DNA of 64,000 bases from JADFGZ01 sp965222345. Lineage in GTDB: Bacteria; Acidobacteriota; Terriglobia; 2-12-FULL-54-10. Numbering within the stretch: the first letter of the stretch is position 1; every line of letters begins with the position of its first letter. The translations under genes and the position numbers were made by a program. A model generated the notes under the pieces. It was given only the letters and a program-made list of their open reading frames with translations. It made no database searches and was not told the DNA's origin. Below, one piece after another: positions 10,033 to 18,618 of this stretch. The stretch spans positions 496,001 through 560,000 of the forward strand of contig CBDCTS010000004.1 of NCBI GenBank assembly GCA_965222345.1. Reading direction: 5' to 3'.

Positions 10033-10443
10033 TCAGGCTTTTCCTTTTTCTTTCTTCTTCTTTTTCGCAGGAGCTTTTTCTTTGAGCTCGCTACCGACCA
10101 GCTCCACCAAAGCCATGTCGGCGCCGTCGCCAGCTCGCCAACCCACACGGGTGATCCGCACATAACCACCATTCTGGGTGGCAAAACGGGCCGACAGGCT
10201 GTCGAACAGCTTCTTCACAGACGCCGGACTGTTCAGGAAAGCAGCCGCCTGGCGGCGCGCATGGAGCGACTCTGCCTTCCCCAGCGTAATCATCTTTTCT
10301 GCAAGCGGCCGCAGCGCCTTGGCCTTGGCCACCGTGGTCAGGATGCGCTCCCGCTCAAGCAATGAGGTCACCAGATTACGCAATAACGCCCTGCGATGAC
10401 TGGTGTTTCTTCCCAGTTTCCATCCTGCCTTGAGGTGTCGCAT
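10033..10443 (-). CDS. rplQ: 50S ribosomal protein L17
   Basis: The 136-residue L17 begins MRHLKAGWKLGRNTSHRRALLRNLVTSL-like, with the conserved GRNTSHR patch, and has a lysine-rich tail (about 115-136, KAPAKKKKKEKGKA) not seen in the shorter E. coli form. It is the last gene of the alpha-operon part of the cluster, directly after rpoA, and converges with guaB. The 139 bases between the two stops show no clear terminator. Confidence 0.96.
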   Translation of the reverse strand: MRHLKAGWKLGRNTSHRRALLRNLVTSLLERERILTTVAKAKALRPLAEKMITLGKAESLHARRQAAAFLNSPASVKKLFDSLSARFATQNGGYVRITRVGWRAGDGADMALVELVGSELKEKAPAKKKKKEKGKA

Positions 10444-10553
10444 CGTTATTCTTCCTAACTGCTCGCTCCAGCCAGTCGAACTCTCACTCTGCGCCGTCCT
10501 GCGCTGTCAAACCAGCCGGAACCCTCCGGTAATCCTGGCGTAGGCCAGTCTGT

Positions 10554-11552
10554 CTATTGTTCGGAAACCGGTGTAGCCGGAATCAGGCTCCCTTTCTCGT
10601 CCAATTTCATCCCCAACCCCAGGCCCATTGTAGTCAGAATCTCTTTGATCTCGTTCAGCGATTTGCGGCCAAAATTCTTGGTGCGCAACATCTCCGATTC
10701 CGATTTCTGGACCAGTTCTCCGATGGTCTGAATGCTGGCGTTCTTCAGACAGTTATAAGACCGCACCGACAACTCCAACTCTTCCACCGAACGGCTCAGA
10801 TGCTCATTGTGAATCTCCAAGCTCTTTTCCGCAACCTCTTCGAAGGCTCCGGGCTTTTCTTCGAAGTTGATGAAGATCGCCATATGGTCCTTCATCAACT
10901 TTGCGCCCAGCCCGATGGCGTCCTGCGGGGAGAGAGTCCCATTGGTCCAAACCTGCAAGATCAGCTTGTCGTAATCGGTCATCTGACCCAGACGGGCCGC
11001 TTCCACCTGGTAATTGACCTTGCGCACCGGTGAATGAACCGAATCGACGGGGATATAACCGATGGCCAGGTCTTCATCAAAGTTCTGGTCCGCGCTGACG
11101 TAGCCCCGCCCATGCCGGAGACGCATCTCCAATTGCAGCCGGCCGCCGTCGCCCACGGTTGCCAGGTAGACCTCCGGGTTCAGAATCTCCACGTCCCCAT
11201 CGGCCTGAATCTGCGAAGAGTAGACCTGGCCGGGCTTTTCTGCCACCAGGGTAATGGTCTTGGGGCCTTCCCCGTTCAACCGGAACGGCACTTGTTTCAG
11301 GTTGAGAATAATATCGGTGGCGTCTTCCACCACTCCGGGAATCGATGAAAACTCGTGAAGTACCCCTTCGATCTTGACGGCAGTGATCGCCGCGCCCTCG
11401 ATAGACGACAATAACACGCGACGGAGAGCGTTTCCAATCGTGGTGCCGAAACCGCGCTCAAACGGCTGGGCGGAAAACTCGCCAAAATCGGCAGTCAAGG
11501 TTTCCAAACTGCAAGCCAAACGCTTTGGTTTCTGAAAACCCTTCCATAACAT
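10554..11552 (-). CDS. rpoA: DNA-directed RNA polymerase alpha subunit
   Basis: The 332-residue alpha subunit dimerises to nucleate RNA polymerase assembly. The N-terminal domain (1-230) has the conserved GFGTTIGNALRRVLLSS; the C-terminal domain (about 250-320) has SVEELELSVRSYNCLK and the helix-hairpin-helix NFGRKSLNEIKEIL that touches UP elements and activators. The start is ATG at 11552, with GGAGG six bases upstream; a longer open frame from 11579 lacks a ribosome site. It lies between rpsD and rplQ, the standard alpha-operon order. Confidence 0.97.
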   Translation of the reverse strand: MLWKGFQKPKRLACSLETLTADFGEFSAQPFERGFGTTIGNALRRVLLSSIEGAAITAVKIEGVLHEFSSIPGVVEDATDIILNLKQVPFRLNGEGPKTITLVAEKPGQVYSSQIQADGDVEILNPEVYLATVGDGGRLQLEMRLRHGRGYVSADQNFDEDLAIGYIPVDSVHSPVRKVNYQVEAARLGQMTDYDKLILQVWTNGTLSPQDAIGLGAKLMKDHMAIFINFEEKPGAFEEVAEKSLEIHNEHLSRSVEELELSVRSYNCLKNASIQTIGELVQKSESEMLRTKNFGRKSLNEIKEILTTMGLGLGMKLDEKGSLIPATPVSEQ

Positions 11553-11633
11553 TAGCTTTCCTCCAAAAAGACCGAGCAACGTAACGTCTGCGGCAGCGGC
11601 TGCCGCCTCAGGCGTACGGTAAATGCCGATTCT

Positions 11634-12263
11634 CTATTTAGAATAAAGTTCTACAATCATTTGTTCCTGGATCGGGAGCGCAATATCCTGCCGCTGCGGA
11701 AGCGCCAGTATCTTGGCCCGAAGGTTTTCCCGATCCACTTCTATCCATGCGGGGACGGATTGATGCGCCGTCGATTCGCGGTTGGCCAGCAGGGTCTGAT
11801 TTGCACGGCTTCCTGAACGCACTTCCACGGCATCTCCCGGTTTCACCAAATAAGATGGGATCGTCACTTTCCGGCCATTGACCTGGAAATGGCCGTGGCG
11901 CACGCTCTGCCTCGCTTGCGCCCGGGAAGTCGCCAGGCCCATCCGATAAACGACGTTGTCTACCCTGCGCTCCAGAAACTGCAACAACAATTCTCCGGTG
12001 ATCCCCTTGCGGACGGCTGCTTTTTCAAAGTAGCGCTGAAACTGCTTCTCCAGGATTCCGTAAATCCGCCGCACCTTCTGTTTTTCCCGTAGCTGCAAGC
12101 CGTAGCCGAGCATCCGGGGACGGCGGCGTTTTCCGTGCTGGCCCGGAGGGAAGTTGCGTCGGTCAATGGCACACTTGTCGGTGTGACACCGCTCTCCCTT
12201 GAGAAACAATTTCTCGCCTTCGCGCCGGCAAAGCCGGCACACCGAACCTCGATATCTAGCCAA
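11634..12263 (-). CDS. rpsD: 30S ribosomal protein S4 (four-cysteine, zinc-binding form)
   Basis: The 209-residue S4 starts MARYRGSVCRLCRREG. Cys9, Cys12, Cys26 and Cys31 make the zinc-binding N-terminal knot of the C+ type; the S4 RNA-binding domain follows (RVDNVVYRMGLATSRAQARQSVRHGH). S4 initiates 30S assembly and in many bacteria represses its own operon. The start is TTG with a strong GAGGAGGGAG ribosome site just upstream; no ATG is available. It lies between rpsK and rpoA. Confidence 0.96.
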   Translation of the reverse strand: MARYRGSVCRLCRREGEKLFLKGERCHTDKCAIDRRNFPPGQHGKRRRPRMLGYGLQLREKQKVRRIYGILEKQFQRYFEKAAVRKGITGELLLQFLERRVDNVVYRMGLATSRAQARQSVRHGHFQVNGRKVTIPSYLVKPGDAVEVRSGSRANQTLLANRESTAHQSVPAWIEVDRENLRAKILALPQRQDIALPIQEQMIVELYSK

Positions 12264-12371
12264 TCTCCCTCCTCTACCTGACAGCCAGAATCAAACCGAA
12301 TCACCCCAGGAAAATCTGCGCCATCCAAAAACTGGAGTTCCTGCCGGAAACTCCGTTTCGGCCACCTGGAT

Positions 12372-12779
12372 TTATACGCGCCTCTTCTTCGGGGGGCGGC
12401 AGCCGTTGTGCGGAATGGGCGTCACATCCTTGATGCCTTTGACCTCCAAACCCACCACAGAGAGCGCGCGGATTGCCGACTCCCGGCCCGAGCCAGGGCC
12501 CTTCACCCGGACCTCGACACTACGGAGGCCATGGGCGCGGGCGGCGTTGGCTGCGTGCTGGGAAGCCTGCTGTGCGGCAAACGGTGTTCCCTTCCGGGAC
12601 CCCCGGAAACCCAGCGATCCCGCGCTGGACCAGGAAATCACGTTGCCATTCAGATCAGAGATCGTAACCACCGTGTTGTTAAAGGTAGCCTGGATGTGCG
12701 CGATCCCGCTGGAAATATTCTTCTTCTCTCTCTTCTTGAATGATTTCTTTTTCTTCTGCTTTGCAGGCGCTTTTGCCAT
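12372..12779 (-). CDS. rpsK: 30S ribosomal protein S11
   Basis: The 135-residue S11 has a lysine-rich N-terminal extension (MAKAPAKQKKKKSFKKREKK) before the conserved core GIAHIQATFNNTVVTISD and ends with the usual PHNGCRPPKKRRV. It forms part of the 30S platform by the decoding-site E tRNA. It follows rpsM by 82 bases and precedes rpsD. Confidence 0.97.
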   Translation of the reverse strand: MAKAPAKQKKKKSFKKREKKNISSGIAHIQATFNNTVVTISDLNGNVISWSSAGSLGFRGSRKGTPFAAQQASQHAANAARAHGLRSVEVRVKGPGSGRESAIRALSVVGLEVKGIKDVTPIPHNGCRPPKKRRV

Positions 12780-12861
12780 CGATCCTTATCCTGCCGAAGC
12801 CGCCAGGCTTCGCCATGTTGCCGCTGGGGAGGCTCTCAAACCTTTTCCTCGCGGTACGGCC

Positions 12862-13248
12862 CTATGTTTTCGCGGCAGACTTCTTCTTAATTGCAATCGT
12901 CCCTCTCCGCGGGCCTTTGCGGGTTCGGGCGTTGGTATGGGTCCTCTGTCCGCGGACGGGCAGGCTGCGGCGATGGCGCAGACCCCGGTATGAGCCGGTT
13001 TCGATCAACCGCCGGATATTCATCGAGATTTCCTTCCGCAGATCTCCCTCGATGGATCCTTCCTCTTCCAGAATCTTCCGGATTCGGCTTACTTCCTCCT
13101 CGCCTAAATCCCGCACTTTCGTATCCGGATTGACGCTCGCCCTGTGCAAAATGGAATTGGATCGGGTCCGGCCAATCCCGTAGATGTAAGTCAACCCAAT
13201 CTCCACTCGTTTTTTGGGGGGCAAATCTACTCCGGCGATGCGTGCCAT
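12862..13248 (-). CDS. rpsM: 30S ribosomal protein S13
   Basis: The 128-residue S13 starts MARIAGVDLPPKKRVEIGLTYIYGIG and has the C-terminal signature GSYRGLRHRRSLPVRGQRTHTNARTRKG. It contacts P-site tRNA and the 30S head/50S bridge. It follows rpmJ. The ATG is preceded by an AGGAGGAA ribosome site. Confidence 0.97.
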   Translation of the reverse strand: MARIAGVDLPPKKRVEIGLTYIYGIGRTRSNSILHRASVNPDTKVRDLGEEEVSRIRKILEEEGSIEGDLRKEISMNIRRLIETGSYRGLRHRRSLPVRGQRTHTNARTRKGPRRGTIAIKKKSAAKT

Positions 13249-13345
13249 TTTTCCTCCTGGAATCTGCGCCGTCGCAACCTACTATCGTCTGTAACGGCTC
13301 TCGCGCGCGGCCTATTTCCTTCCCGGAGAAAGGAAATAGTTGCCT

Positions 13346-13459
13346 TCACCCCTGGCGTTGTTTGTGCTTCCGGTTTGCACAAATCACCCGGACCACTCTC
13401 TTGCGGCGGACGATCTTGCACTTATCGCAAATTTTCTTAACCGATGCGCGCACCTTCAT
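13346..13459 (-). CDS. rpmJ: 50S ribosomal protein L36
   Basis: This 37-residue gene codes for the zinc-ribbon L36: MKVRASVKKICDKCKIVRRK with Cys11, Cys14, Cys27 and His32 as metal ligands. It is read as the tail of a longer open frame, but only the part from the ATG at 13459 is L36; the sequence before it shows no homology. infA, which in most bacteria sits between map and rpmJ, is absent from the 83 bases upstream. Confidence 0.95.
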   Translation of the reverse strand: MKVRASVKKICDKCKIVRRKRVVRVICANRKHKQRQG

Positions 13460-13542
13460 ATCCTGGCTCTTTCCGCCTGCCTGGGCAATGACCTCCGCAC
13501 CCGATGCGCTCCCGGTTCCAGCGCGGAACGCAACTTTACCTC

Positions 13543-14292
13543 TCAGGGCTTTGTCAGAATCCACGGGCCGTTGCTGGTAACGACAACGCAGTGTTCGAAG
13601 TGGGCTGAATAGCCGCCGTCTTCGGTCACGGCAGTCCACTTGTCTTCCAGGATCCGCACTGCGGCTTTTCCCGTGTTCACCATTGGCTCAATCGCCAGCA
13701 CCATTCCCTCTTTCAAGCGAGGTCCGTGGCCTGGAGTTCCATAGTTGGGCACCTTGGGATCTTCATGCAGACGGCTGCCGATCCCATGTCCCACAAAGTC
13801 TCGCACCACCGAGTAGCCGTAAGGCTCCACGTATTGTTGCACGGCAGCCGACACGTTGCCCAAGCGCGCATTCGGCCGGACCTGATCGATCGCAGCGTAC
13901 AGAGATTCTTCGGTCACACGCAACAGTTTCTCCAATTCCGGCGAAATGGTTCCCACCGGCACCGTCACGGCTGAATCGCTGTAATAGCCTTCCGTCTTGA
14001 CCCCCATGTCAATCTTCACGATGTCCCCTTCTTTCAAAATCCTTTTGGGAGAAGGGATCCCGTGCACGATTTCATTGTTGATGGAGGTGCACAAGATACA
14101 AGGATAGTTATACAACCCCTTAAAAGCCGGCTCGACGGCGTGTTCAGCGAGTCTTTTCTCAGCCAGTTTTTCCAAATCATAGGTGGAAATTCCCGGAGCG
14201 ACCCGAGCACGCAACTCGTTCAGAAGCTCCCACAAAAGCAGCCCTCCCCGGCGCATCTTTTCCAGCTCTAGAGGTGACTTGCAAATAATCAT
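13543..14292 (-). CDS. map: Methionine aminopeptidase, type I
   Basis: The 249-residue enzyme removes the initiator methionine from nascent proteins. The metal ligands of the pita-bread fold are in order: Asp in VKIDMG, Asp in YYSDSA, His in VGHGIG, Glu in AIEPM and a Glu in the final VTEDGG block; the substrate His is in PNYG-proximal HEDP. It overlaps the adk stop by four bases (ATGA), showing translational coupling in the spc operon. Confidence 0.95.
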   Translation of the reverse strand: MIICKSPLELEKMRRGGLLLWELLNELRARVAPGISTYDLEKLAEKRLAEHAVEPAFKGLYNYPCILCTSINNEIVHGIPSPKRILKEGDIVKIDMGVKTEGYYSDSAVTVPVGTISPELEKLLRVTEESLYAAIDQVRPNARLGNVSAAVQQYVEPYGYSVVRDFVGHGIGSRLHEDPKVPNYGTPGHGPRLKEGMVLAIEPMVNTGKAAVRILEDKWTAVTEDGGYSAHFEHCVVVTSNGPWILTKP

Positions 14293-14969
14293 GCCACTTG
14301 CAGGATACGGCTCAATGCGCTTGTGAGCTTCTCCGGGGCTTGGTCCGCATCGACCTCATAAAACCGCCCTTCGTTCCTGTAAAAACCCATCAGCGGCGAC
14401 GTCTGGGTTTCATAAGCGGAAAGGCGTTCGCGAATCACTTCCTCACAGTCGTCCGGCCTCTGCTGCAGGGAGGCACCATCTTCGTCACATATGCCTGGTT
14501 GGGCGGGAGGTTGCAGACTCAGGTTGTAAGTCCGGTTGCACACCGGGCAGATTCTTCGGCCCGCAAGACGTTCAACCACAGTATTATATCCCAGGCGCAA
14601 ACAGAGCACAACCGGCGCTTGGGCCCCCTTTTGCCTCAGAATTGCCTTGAGCGCCTCCGCTTGGGCCAACGTTCTGGGATAGCCGTCCAGAAGAAATCCT
14701 TCGGTGCAATCGTCCCGGCTGATCCGTTCCCGGACCATCTCATTCACCACATCGTCACCCACTAATTCTCCCGAATCCATAATAGCCTTGGCTCGCAACC
14801 CCAGAGGCGTTTCCTTTTCCACGTTTTCCCGGAACATATCTCCCGTAGAGATGTGAGGAATCCCCAGTTGCTTTACAATTTCTCTGGCTTGCGTTCCCTT
14901 CCCGGCTCCAGGCGGACCCAGTAAAACCACAGGTCCCGGAGACGGGTCGGATCTTTTCTGCCCTACCAT
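14289..14969 (-). CDS. adk: Adenylate kinase, long form with zinc-type LID
   Basis: The 226-residue enzyme interconverts ATP + AMP and 2 ADP. It has the P-loop GPPGAGKGT (about 20-28), the AMP-binding DGYPRT and a LID with CPVC and a later CDEDG, i.e. three Cys and an Asp as likely zinc ligands. A ~10-residue N-terminal extension precedes the core; the ATG at 14969 is the only good start. It follows rplO directly with no secY between. Confidence 0.95.
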   Translation of the reverse strand: MVGQKRSDPSPGPVVLLGPPGAGKGTQAREIVKQLGIPHISTGDMFRENVEKETPLGLRAKAIMDSGELVGDDVVNEMVRERISRDDCTEGFLLDGYPRTLAQAEALKAILRQKGAQAPVVLCLRLGYNTVVERLAGRRICPVCNRTYNLSLQPPAQPGICDEDGASLQQRPDDCEEVIRERLSAYETQTSPLMGFYRNEGRFYEVDADQAPEKLTSALSRILQVA

Positions 14970-15115
14970 TAGATATCATTTCCCGAAGGCGGCAATCCCA
15001 GGTGAATTACTCGGAATTGCCCGGAAGTTAGGCGTATCGTGCGCTTATTTCCCTCACCAGCCACTACCAACTGATCCGCAGTAGCGCCCCTCCGGAAAGC
15101 CACCCCGAGGCTTCC

Positions 15116-15559
15116 TCAGGATGCAATCACCTTTGCCTGCCCTCCGGCCTTGGTGATCTTTTCCCTGGCCGCCCGGCTGAAAAAATGAGCCGAGACGCTG
15201 ATCTTGCCTTTCAACTCTCCTTCGCCCAGCACCTTGAGACCGTCGTAAAGTTTTTTGATTATCCCACGTTGCAATAGGAGCTCGGTTGAAATTTCCTTTT
15301 CCGCCAGCGGAGCGATCTGTTTCAGATTCACAATGGCAAATCGCTTCTTGAAAATATTCCGGAATCCCCGCTTGGGCAGCCTTCGCTGCAAGGGCATCTG
15401 GCCACCCTCAAACCCGCGCCGCTTCCGGCTTCCGGAGCGGGAACGTTGTCCCTTGTGGCCACGAGCGGCGGTTTTGCCGTGCCCGCTGCCCATGCCCCGG
15501 CCGACGCGTTTGGGAGCATGCCTTTGCCCGCGGGGCGCCGGCAGCGAACTCAAATTCAT
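15116..15559 (-). CDS. rplO: 50S ribosomal protein L15
   Basis: The 147-residue L15 starts MNLSSLPAPRGQRHAPKRVG and has the typical glycine/arginine-rich loop GRGMGSGHGKTAARGHKGQRSRSG and the C-terminal VSAHFFSRAAREKITKAGG. It lies 21 bases after rpmD. In most bacteria secY comes next; here the next gene, 146 bases on, is adk. Confidence 0.96.
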   Translation of the reverse strand: MNLSSLPAPRGQRHAPKRVGRGMGSGHGKTAARGHKGQRSRSGSRKRRGFEGGQMPLQRRLPKRGFRNIFKKRFAIVNLKQIAPLAEKEISTELLLQRGIIKKLYDGLKVLGEGELKGKISVSAHFFSRAAREKITKAGGQAKVIAS

Positions 15560-15580
15560 CCGAGCCTCCTCAAACCCTTG

Positions 15581-15772
15581 CTACTCCATCACCCGAACCA
15601 GATGGGACACCTTGTCGATCATCCCCCGTATGGAGTTATCGTCTGGTCTCTCGATCACTTGCTGGAGTTTCCGAAAGCCTAATCCGCGCAGCACTTGATT
15701 CTGCTTTTTGGAAAACCCGATCCCGCTGCGTATCCATTGGATGCGGATTGTACTGGTCTTCTTTTTGGCCAT
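15581..15772 (-). CDS. rpmD: 50S ribosomal protein L30
   Basis: The 63-residue L30 (MAKKKTSTIRIQWIRSGIG, then QVLRGLGFRKLQQVIERPD) matches the family in length and in the GLG-R-x-LxxxV-x-R pattern. The open frame extends upstream to 15868 but that part is non-coding; the ATG at 15772 is the family start. It lies between rpsE and rplO. Confidence 0.94.
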   Translation of the reverse strand: MAKKKTSTIRIQWIRSGIGFSKKQNQVLRGLGFRKLQQVIERPDDNSIRGMIDKVSHLVRVME

Positions 15773-15876
15773 CCGGAACCCCTCTCCACCTATCTTCCAC
15801 GCCCAGCCTCCGCCGCCCCCTGCCCTGTTCGCCATAGCCTGGCGGTCCACACGGCATTTCGGAAGCAAGCACTGAG

Positions 15877-16380
15877 CTATTGCTGTTGTGCCGGGCCCTC
15901 CTGCGAACTGGCCGCCTGTTTGCGTTCCCGGAGCTGCACCAGCCCCGCCATGGTGGCTTTGACAACGTTGTGCGGGTTGGTCGTGCCCAGGGACTTTGTA
16001 AAGACGTTCTGAACCCCGGCGGACTGCAGCACGGCCCGCACGGGGCCCCCGGCTATTACTCCGGTCCCTTCCGGGGCCGGTTTCAGGAGCACGGAACCGG
16101 CACCGAAGCGGCCCACGATCCGATGGGGAATGGTGGCGTTGAACAAATGAATTTTCTTCAGATTCTTCTTCGCAACCTCGATCCCCTTCCGAATCGCAGA
16201 CGGCACTTCTTTGGCTTTCCCCATCCCGTAGCCCACGATCCCCTGGTCCGGGTCGCCCACGACCACGAGTGCGCTAAAACTCAGGTTCTTACCCCCCTTG
16301 ACGACCTTGGTCACCCGGTTGATGGAAACGACCTGGTCTTTCAACTGGAGGCTTGCAGGGTCAATCCGTTTGCTCTCCAA
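15877..16380 (-). CDS. rpsE: 30S ribosomal protein S5
   Basis: The 167-residue S5 has the double-stranded RNA-binding half (INRVTKVVKGGKNLSFSALVVVGD) and the second domain with APEGTGVIAGGPVRAVLQSAG. It helps shape decoding fidelity. The start is TTG, preceded by GAGGGAGGAAG; no in-frame ATG is available. It begins 10 bases after the rplR stop. Confidence 0.95.
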   Translation of the reverse strand: MESKRIDPASLQLKDQVVSINRVTKVVKGGKNLSFSALVVVGDPDQGIVGYGMGKAKEVPSAIRKGIEVAKKNLKKIHLFNATIPHRIVGRFGAGSVLLKPAPEGTGVIAGGPVRAVLQSAGVQNVFTKSLGTTNPHNVVKATMAGLVQLRERKQAASSQEGPAQQQ

Positions 16381-16390
16381 ACTTCCTCCC

Positions 16391-16753
16391 TCAAAACTTC
16401 AGTCCGGCTTCGCGAGCGGCATCCGCCAGAGCCTTCACGCGCCCATGGTACCGGTACCCGGCACGGTCAAAGGCCACCTGCGTAATCCCCTTTTCGCTGG
16501 CGCGCTCGGCGATCAACTTCCCTGCTTCGCGGGCAGCAGCAACGTTGCCACCGCCTTTCAGCGGGAAATCCTTTTCAGTGGAATTGGCCGCGGACAGAGT
16601 GCAGCCGCTTCTGTCGTCGATGATCTGGACATAAACGTGCTTGATGGAACGGAAGATATTCAAGCGGGGCCGCGCGGCGGTCCCATACAGCTTCTTGCGG
16701 ATCTTGCGATGAATCTTCTTCCGCGCCTTATTTCGGCGAACTTGCGTGATCAT
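16391..16753 (-). CDS. rplR: 50S ribosomal protein L18
   Basis: The 120-residue L18 has ARPRLNIFRSIKHVYVQIIDD and ends AFDRAGYRYHGRVKALADAAREAGL, the family signature. It binds 5S rRNA together with L5. It lies between rplF and rpsE. Confidence 0.96.
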   Translation of the reverse strand: MITQVRRNKARKKIHRKIRKKLYGTAARPRLNIFRSIKHVYVQIIDDRSGCTLSAANSTEKDFPLKGGGNVAAAREAGKLIAERASEKGITQVAFDRAGYRYHGRVKALADAAREAGLKF

Positions 16754-16785
16754 TTCGAAAACTCGGTCCTCATCGCTCTGGGAAA

Positions 16786-17325
16786 CTATTTCGCGGCAGC
16801 TCCTGTTTTGCCTACCTTCTTGCGCAGCACCTCGCCCGCATACCGAATTCCCTTGTTCTTGTATGGGTCCGGCGACCTCAGCGAGCGGATATCGGCGGCG
16901 ACCTGGCCTACTTGCTGCTTGTCAATGCCGCTTACCGAAAGCCGGGTTTGCCGCTCCACCGAAACCTGTATCCCTTCCGGAATCGGAAAATCTATGGGGT
17001 GGGAATAGCCCAAGGTGAACAGAAGCCTTTTGTCCTTGAGTTCCGCGCGATAGCCGATGCCTACAATCTCCAAATCCTTCTGAAATCCCTTTGTCACTCC
17101 AGTAACGCAGTTGGCCAGCAGGCTTCGGACCAGCCCGTGCTTGGCGGCAAAGGAATCATCCCGCCGGAGTGTCACCAGTTGATTGTCATTTTTCTCCACC
17201 TGAATTCCCTCGGGAATATTCAGCACGAGCTTTCCTTTCGGACCCTTTACCTCGACGGAACTCTCCGCAATGCCCACCTGCACTCCGGGCAGCAACGGAA
17301 CCGGCTTTCTTCCAATCCGTGACAT
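16786..17325 (-). CDS. rplF: 50S ribosomal protein L6
   Basis: From the ATG at 17325 this is a 179-residue L6 starting MSRIGRKPVPLLPGVQV, with the second-domain ending SPDPYKNKGIRYAGEVLRKKVGKTG. An upstream in-frame ATG (17355) would add ten non-conserved residues; AAAGGG sits seven bases before 17325. It lies next to the factor-binding stalk base in the ribosome. Confidence 0.95.
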   Translation of the reverse strand: MSRIGRKPVPLLPGVQVGIAESSVEVKGPKGKLVLNIPEGIQVEKNDNQLVTLRRDDSFAAKHGLVRSLLANCVTGVTKGFQKDLEIVGIGYRAELKDKRLLFTLGYSHPIDFPIPEGIQVSVERQTRLSVSGIDKQQVGQVAADIRSLRSPDPYKNKGIRYAGEVLRKKVGKTGAAAK

Positions 17326-17385
17326 GGTAAACCCTTTGCAAAGACCGGTCTGCACAGCAGCCGGCGACCGCGACCGCGCGCGGTG

Positions 17386-17784
17386 CTACCAAACCTCGAA
17401 AAGAACTTCTCCGCCCACGCCCGCTTTGCGCGCCCGCTTCCCGGTCATCACACCTTGGGGAGTGGTGAGAATCGAATGACCCAGCCCGCCCAGAACGGGG
17501 CGAATCTCCGAATTGGATACGTAGACTCTCCGTCCGGGACGGGAAATCCGCGCCAAATGGGAGATCGCCGGCTTATGGTCGGCGGCATATCGCAACCCGA
17601 TCCGCAATGTCTTCTTGCGATTCTCCTCCACCACTTTGTAGTTGGATAGATAACCTTCCTCTTTCAGGGTTCTCGCAACTTCCGCCTTCAGCCGAGAGGA
17701 AGGAATCTTCACTCTCGGGTGACGGCTCCGGATGGCGTTGCGAATCCTGGTGAGCATGTCGGCAATTGGGTCCGTAGTGTTCAT
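17386..17784 (-). CDS. rpsH: 30S ribosomal protein S8
   Basis: The 132-residue S8 starts MNTTDPIADMLTRIRNAIRS and ends GVMTGKRARKAGVGGEVLFEVW, both conserved. The open frame continues upstream to 17931 across the rpsN region, but the family start is the ATG at 17784. S8 is the translational repressor of the spc operon in E. coli; whether that holds here cannot be read from the sequence. Confidence 0.96.
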   Translation of the reverse strand: MNTTDPIADMLTRIRNAIRSRHPRVKIPSSRLKAEVARTLKEEGYLSNYKVVEENRKKTLRIGLRYAADHKPAISHLARISRPGRRVYVSNSEIRPVLGGLGHSILTTPQGVMTGKRARKAGVGGEVLFEVW

Positions 17785-17822
17785 AAATACTCTTGCCTGT
17801 CCCGGCTGCTTTCCGGCAGGGA

Positions 17823-18008
17823 TTACCAGCTCGACTTGCGGACGCCCGGTATCTCGCCCTGCAGGGCCAGCCCCCGAAAACACAACCGGCAGATCTGAAA
17901 CTTCCGCAAGAAACCGCGCGGCCGCCCGCAAACCTTGCAGCGGTTGTGCTGGCGAACCGCAAACTTCGGCTTCTTGCGGGCCTTAGCTATGTGAGAATTT
18001 CGAGCCAT
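17823..18008 (-). CDS. rpsN: 30S ribosomal protein S14, zinc-binding short form
   Basis: The 61-residue protein is the C+ (zinc) form of S14: Cys24, Cys27, Cys40 and Cys43 in CKVC and CRLC. It has the standard place between rplE and rpsH. No C- paralogue is seen in the window. Confidence 0.96.
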   Translation of the reverse strand: MARNSHIAKARKKPKFAVRQHNRCKVCGRPRGFLRKFQICRLCFRGLALQGEIPGVRKSSW

Positions 18009-18037
18009 TGTTTCCTGATTCTCCTTCCGGCCCTGCC

Positions 18038-18577
18038 TTAAGACCGAAACGGAACGCCGAAATGACGCAGCAGCGACCGCGCCTCTTCGTCGGATTTTGC
18101 GCCCGTGACGAGCGTAATGTTCATTCCCCGAATCTTGTCCACCTTGGAGTAATCGATTTCCGGAAAGATCAGCTGATCCCGGACTCCGATGGTGTAGTTT
18201 CCCCGCCCGTCAAACGCCTTTGTGGAGAGACCTTGAAAGTCTCTGACGCGGGGCAGGGCGATATTGAGCAGGCGGTCCAGAAATTCGTACATCCTCCGGC
18301 CCCGCAGCGTCACCGAGCAGCCAATGGGCACGCCTTGCCGCAGCTTGAAGGCGGCAATCGATCTCCGGGCCCGATTCACGATCGGCTTCTGTCCGGTAAT
18401 GAGCACCAAATCCTGCGTGGCCCCGTCGAGCAGCTTGACGTTCTGCGTGGCCTCGCCTACACCCATGTTCACCACGATTTTCCGCAACTCCGGGATGGCC
18501 ATGCGGTTGGAGTAGGAGAACTCCTTTTGCAGGGCGGGTGCAATTTCTTTCCGGTATCTTTCGAGCAGTCGGCTCAT
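18038..18577 (-). CDS. rplE: 50S ribosomal protein L5
   Basis: The 179-residue L5 has VVNMGVGEATQN, KLRQGVPIGCSVTLRGRRMYEF and DFQGLSTKAFDGRGNYTIGV, all family signatures. It binds 5S rRNA and touches P-site tRNA. It lies between rplX and rpsN. Confidence 0.97.
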   Translation of the reverse strand: MSRLLERYRKEIAPALQKEFSYSNRMAIPELRKIVVNMGVGEATQNVKLLDGATQDLVLITGQKPIVNRARRSIAAFKLRQGVPIGCSVTLRGRRMYEFLDRLLNIALPRVRDFQGLSTKAFDGRGNYTIGVRDQLIFPEIDYSKVDKIRGMNITLVTGAKSDEEARSLLRHFGVPFRS

Positions 18578-18618
18578 GATATTTACTCAGCCTGCGTTTC
18601 CTGGCTACCTGCTCCCCG

